Below, piece after piece: positions 61,601 to 64,000 of a stretch of 64,000 nucleotides of DNA. The DNA is from Paenibacillus oceani (GTDB lineage: Bacteria > Bacillota > Bacilli > Paenibacillales > NBRC-103111), in the NCBI RefSeq assembly GCF_014705615.1, contig NZ_JACXJA010000011.1:1-64000 (forward strand). Reading direction: 5' to 3'. Made by a program: the position numbers and the translations under genes. The notes beneath the pieces are model-generated. The model did not search any database and was not told the DNA's origin. It was given only the letters and a program-made list of their open reading frames with translations. The stretch's first letter is position 1; every line of letters begins with the position of its first letter.

Positions 61601-63430
61601 ATCGCCGTCGGCTCCGTTCTTCGAAAGAGCACCTCCGTTTGCAAACGTCGCCCAGTCCGCTGTCGGAGTCACGGTGCTTTGCGTCCACGCGTATTGCAGC
61701 GAGGAGGCATTGACTCCGCTTCCCGCGTCGGTCACCGTCACCGTTGTCGATGCCGACTGCGACCAGCTTTCATTTCCGTTCGTACCGTAGCTGATCGTCG
61801 GCAACGTATTGTCAAGGCGGAAGCGGTCCGACGCTACGTTGGTCGTATTGCCCGCAGCATCCAGAGCTTTAATATGCAAATACCAATCGCCGTCGGCTCC
61901 GTTCTTCGATAGCGTACCTCCGCTTGCAAACGATGTCCAGCCCGTTGACGGAGTCACGGTGCTTTGCGTCCACGCGTATTGCAGCGATGAGGATTTGACT
62001 CCGCTTTCCGCGTCGGTCACCGTCACCGTTGTCGATGCCGACTGCGACCAGATTGCATTGCCGTTCGCACCGAACTGTATGACCGGAGGTGTAGAATCCC
62101 TCAACACGGTAATCGTATACGTCTTGGCTGGTTTGAAATAAGGCTCGACACGAACGGGTATGACCGTCGTATCTTCTGAGATGCTGACCGTAGCAGCGCT
62201 ACCGCTTGCTTGCGGCTGATTATTGACATATAACGCAGCATAATTCGTGTCTGCCAGCTCCGCCGTTACGTTCACGCTCGATACCGACGGGCCGATATAA
62301 GAATAGGTATAAGACGTGACGGTAGGTGAAAATGATTTATCAAATGGACCCTCCTGCAGCGATAGATCATTCAGGTTATCGTTGCCCGGCACGGTCGATA
62401 GACCCCATGCGACGACGGTGCCGTCCGATTTCAGCGCCAGCGAATTGGTTCCTCCAGCGGCGATCAATATCACATCTTTCAGACCCGTTGGAACAGTCGA
62501 TTTATCATCGCTATTATTTCCCCATGCGACGACCGTGCCGTCCAATTTCAAGGCTAGCGAATGTTCCGCTCCAGCAGCGATCGACACCACCCCGTTTAGC
62601 CCACCCGGCACAGTCGATTGACCTACATCATTATCTCCCCAGGCGACGACGGTGCCGTCCGATTTCAGCGCCAGCGAATTGTACACTCCCGAGATCGACA
62701 CCACATCTTTCAGACCCGCTGGAACAGTCGATTGACCATAATCATTATTTCCCCAGGCGACGACCGTGCCGTCCGATTTCAGCGCCAGCGAATGGTACGC
62801 TCCCGCGGCAATCGACACCACCCCATTAAGCCCACCCGGCACAGTCGATTGACCAGAAATAATATCTTCTCCCCAGGCGACGACGGTGCCGTCCGATTTC
62901 AGCGCCAGCGAATGGAGGCCTCCCGCAGCAATCGACACCACCCCGTTTAGCCCACCCGGCACGTTCGTTTGACCGTCACCATTTCCTCCCCAGGCGACGA
63001 CGGTGCCGTCCGATTTCAGCGCCAGCGAATGTTCATATCCAGCGGCGATCGATATCACATCTTTCAGACCCGCTGGAACAGTCGATTGACCAGAACCATT
63101 ATATCCCCATGCGACGACGGTGCCGTCCGATTTCAGCGCCAGTGAATGATTCCACCCAGCAGCGACTCTAGTCCCTTTGACAGGTGAAGCAATACCCGTC
63201 GGCACGGTCGCTTGACCTTTATCATTACTTCCCCAGGCGACGACCGTGCCGTCCGATTTCAGCGCCAGCGAATAGGACCATCCAGCAGCAATTTTCTCCA
63301 CTTGGCTTCCGGCCCTCGTTTGTGCCGCATCCGCCGTTGGAGTACCAAATGGCAACGTCACACTAAGCAATAACACAAAAAATAAAAATAAAACAACATA
63401 GCGCGTTTTTTGCCATTTTACAGTCAACAT
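58613..63430 (-). CDS. Secreted RCC1-repeat / Ig-like / SLH surface protein
   Basis: A 1605-residue exported protein. Signal peptide about 1-37. Residues 42-355 hold eight RCC1-type repeats of about 42 residues (HSLALKSDGTVVAWG is repeated almost unchanged), probably a seven- or eight-bladed propeller. Residues 365-455 are a cadherin-like beta-sandwich. Residues 455-1150 are Ig-like modules, including DNTAPAINISMTNAD units within an 834-bp duplication. After a unique domain (1160-1400) three SLH domains end the protein (FTDTLEHWSQAFVELAAAKG). GGGAGG lies 8 bases before the ATG at 63430. It is wall-bound; the ligand is unknown. Confidence 0.9.
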   Translation of the reverse strand: MLTVKWQKTRYVVLFLFFVLLLSVTLPFGTPTADAAQTRAGSQVEKIAAGWSYSLALKSDGTVVAWGSNDKGQATVPTGIASPVKGTRVAAGWNHSLALKSDGTVVAWGYNGSGQSTVPAGLKDVISIAAGYEHSLALKSDGTVVAWGGNGDGQTNVPGGLNGVVSIAAGGLHSLALKSDGTVVAWGEDIISGQSTVPGGLNGVVSIAAGAYHSLALKSDGTVVAWGNNDYGQSTVPAGLKDVVSISGVYNSLALKSDGTVVAWGDNDVGQSTVPGGLNGVVSIAAGAEHSLALKLDGTVVAWGNNSDDKSTVPTGLKDVILIAAGGTNSLALKSDGTVVAWGLSTVPGNDNLNDLSLQEGPFDKSFSPTVTSYTYSYIGPSVSSVNVTAELADTNYAALYVNNQPQASGSAATVSISEDTTVIPVRVEPYFKPAKTYTITVLRDSTPPVIQFGANGNAIWSQSASTTVTVTDAESGVKSSSLQYAWTQSTVTPSTGWTSFASGGTLSKNGADGDWYLHIKALDAAGNTTNVASDRFRLDNTLPTISYGTNGNESWSQSASTTVTVTDAGSGVNASSLQYAWTQSTVTPTADWATFANGGALSKNGADGDWYLHIKAQDAAGNTANVVSGRFRLDNTAPAINISMTNADFSTYSDNTWSNQEVTIRVTATDANSVVSNVYSMNGGTTWIAYTVPITLQEGVHSLTFKAVDAAGNEAVLHRTVKISTSGLMLTPTMTTSGGSPYTSGEWSGTSVTVSVYAQAGLSGIASLTYTLDGGASQNYVNQDPLTLTQEGQHTMVFQVVDTAGNTFTATLAVNMDLTAPTVSFGTNGNESLSQSASTMVTVTDAGSGVDTSTLQYAWTTDTAIPAAGWTSFASGDTLSKNGADGDWYLHIKALDAAGNTANVVSSRFRLDNTEPAINISMTNADMSAYPDNAWSNQEVTIRVTATDANSVVSNVYSMNGGTTWIAYTVPITLQDGIHSLTFKAVDAAGNEAVLYRTVKISTSGLMLTPTMTTSGGSPYTSGAWSSKSVTVSVYAQAGLSGIASLTYTLDGGPWQNYVNQAPLTFTQEGQHTMVFQVVDTAGNTFTATLAVNIDLTAPSVSFGTNGNESWSQSGSTTVAVTDAGSGVDASSLQYAWTTDTATPAAGWTSFASGDTLSKNGVEGNWYLHIRAQDGAGNTANAVSNRFRLQVASTESASTGSLSYVADMKPVIDLNGTSLELDRIDMTKPFVTLEVTPKDGTAYVSIPANILSGIEGTNANFFIEIKTPYGSYQVPVNLASLLPGLKDLLAKNDLNAGDISFKVILTNKSDDKDIQKASADGLLRGQVVGPIVDFNMEIINTKNRQSVGTSNLFSKSLPIVIPMPKSMTSMPEQWGAFRYNEATKKFEFVPAKKVLIDGAWYVTISSYSNSVYVVAQNPVSFTDTLEHWSQAFVELAAAKGLVEGVGEGLYQPDETVTRAEFTAMLVRVLGHKASNARTASYDDVKPDSWYFNVIVTAKELGLLDFVNGNHFMPDQPLTREEMASMLAAVIKLKNVPMTKENVTLDGYKDIGDVNASYLDEVRLMVELEIMTGTDQDTFSPKGISTRAQAAVVFIRMMQKLDWID
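59833..61500 (-). repeat. 834-bp tandem duplication in the RCC1/SLH gene
   Basis: Matching points lie 834 bases apart (AGATGTTGATCGCCGG at 60667 and 61501). The unit codes 278 residues of Ig-like modules, and the two copies differ at few positions. Confidence 0.8.
62380..63300 (-). repeat. Eight coding RCC1 repeats of about 126 bp
   Basis: The word GTGCCGTCCGATTTCAGCGC recurs in most units on the plus strand, with linkers that vary. This makes the stretch prone to recombination. Confidence 0.8.
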
Positions 63431-63439
63431 GATCTTCAC

Positions 63440-63844
63440 CTCCCATTTATTTGAATAATCGCCGTTTTTTAATATACAAATTCAGAAAAGAAACTTCATT
63501 TCGCAACAGTGCATAAACTTATCGAAGTTAGTAGAGATACGATGTTCCTCCGCATATGCGTCTAAAGAATCACCCCGAAACATACAAGATTCGTCAAAAT
63601 TCTCCCCTATCTTATCACAGCAGATTAGCCTATCTATGAAACATAAAGAAAACTTTAAGTTCGTGTACGCAACACACCTCTGCGCCGGTAACGATCCGCG
63701 TGCCCAGATGAAACCAACGCGACACATCATTCGGAAAAGTGCTATCCAAGTACATCGTGATGATATAACCACCGACTGCAAAGAATCAGGTACTCGAACT
63801 TGAACTGCAATCCCCATGGAAAAGCCGGCCATATTTGTGTAATC
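63440..63844. other. Upstream region of the RCC1/SLH gene
   Basis: A minus-strand frame at 63482-63832 lacks a ribosome site and recognisable domains. It could be a remnant but I cannot support a gene. Confidence 0.3.
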
Positions 63845-64000
63845 ATGAGCTCGCCGACCAGCAAGGCAACCTTTGATCTGAACGGTGGTACCTTGACGGA
63901 AGAGGTTAAGTCCTATCAGAAGAGATCTACCGGTATGAGGCCCAATTTACCCATCCTATGTTAAATAACTATGAAGGCTATGAGGTTATCGGTTGGGAAG
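63845..64000 (+). pseudogene. InlB-type repeat protein fragment, cut by the window edge
   Basis: ATFDLNGGTLTEEVKSYQ in one frame continues as EIYRYEAQFTHPMLNNYEGY then EVIGWE in another, the pattern of an InlB B-repeat (Listeria-Bacteroides repeat). A frameshift lies near 63918-63924. No start region is present upstream, and the right end is outside the window. Confidence 0.6.

Noticed and set aside
62380-63300. CRISPR-like regular repeats
   Set aside because: The regular repeats are coding RCC1 units of one open frame, with no spacers or cas genes.
63482-63832. 116-codon minus-strand frame before the RCC1/SLH gene
   Set aside because: Cys-rich odd composition, no ribosome site and no domain; cannot be supported as a gene.

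Overview
The window looks like chromosome of a Paenibacillaceae bacterium (Paenibacillus or a close relative such as Cohnella). The evidence is two very large secreted proteins ending in triple SLH cell-wall anchors, a GerAB-type germination permease, many one-component regulators (MarR, TetR, AraC, WYL, GntR), AGGAGG-type ribosome sites and a G+C-rich background broken by A+T-rich patches. I saw no rRNA, tRNA or CRISPR array.

Layout. 1-9 kb: a zinc-ribbon/alpha-CTD protein, DUF2625, an MFS transporter, a decayed FAD monooxygenase, a GerAB permease, hybrid-cluster protein Hcp behind a good Fnr-type site, and a diguanylate cyclase. 9-15 kb: ankyrin protein, SelO, two GNAT acetyltransferases, a TetR remnant and small A+T-rich genes. 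15-21 kb: MarR plus VOC gene sharing one operator, a DinB/WYL/quinol-monooxygenase operon, and TetR plus DUF4188. 21-29.6 kb: a carbohydrate locus with a solute-binding lipoprotein, a GH106-like hydrolase, an AraC regulator and a frameshifted Tat-exported beta-helix protein. 29.8-37.6 kb: a chloramphenicol-phosphotransferase-like kinase, a catalytically dead signal-peptidase-like lipoprotein, an APH-GNAT fusion, and a same-strand row of Fic, three unknown genes and a DUF1186/SEC-C gene.

37.9-42.4 kb is an ECF42 sigma-factor regulon. The sigma gene, two YCII (DGPF) genes, DUF1801, DUF998 and an alpha/beta hydrolase are read from three promoters of identical layout, TGTCGA-N17-CGTCGT. 43.8-50.6 kb pairs a 1680-residue CBM/beta-propeller/SLH protein with a divergent GntR regulator fused to a solute-binding domain. 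52.3-57.3 kb is a visibly A+T-richer island (MMPL exporter, two-component system, small oxidase-like membrane protein) next to a serine-recombinase stub. Decayed copies of an SLH protein and a solute-binding protein follow. The window ends with a 1605-residue RCC1/Ig-like/SLH protein and an InlB-repeat fragment cut by the window edge.

The items most worth a second look are the three-promoter ECF42 regulon, a two-copy intergenic element of four small hairpins (about 10.0 and 20.7 kb), the Fic/SEC-C gene row, the dead signal peptidase, and three genes whose best starts are CTG or ATC. Gene decay is common: eight or more pseudogenes or fragments are described.
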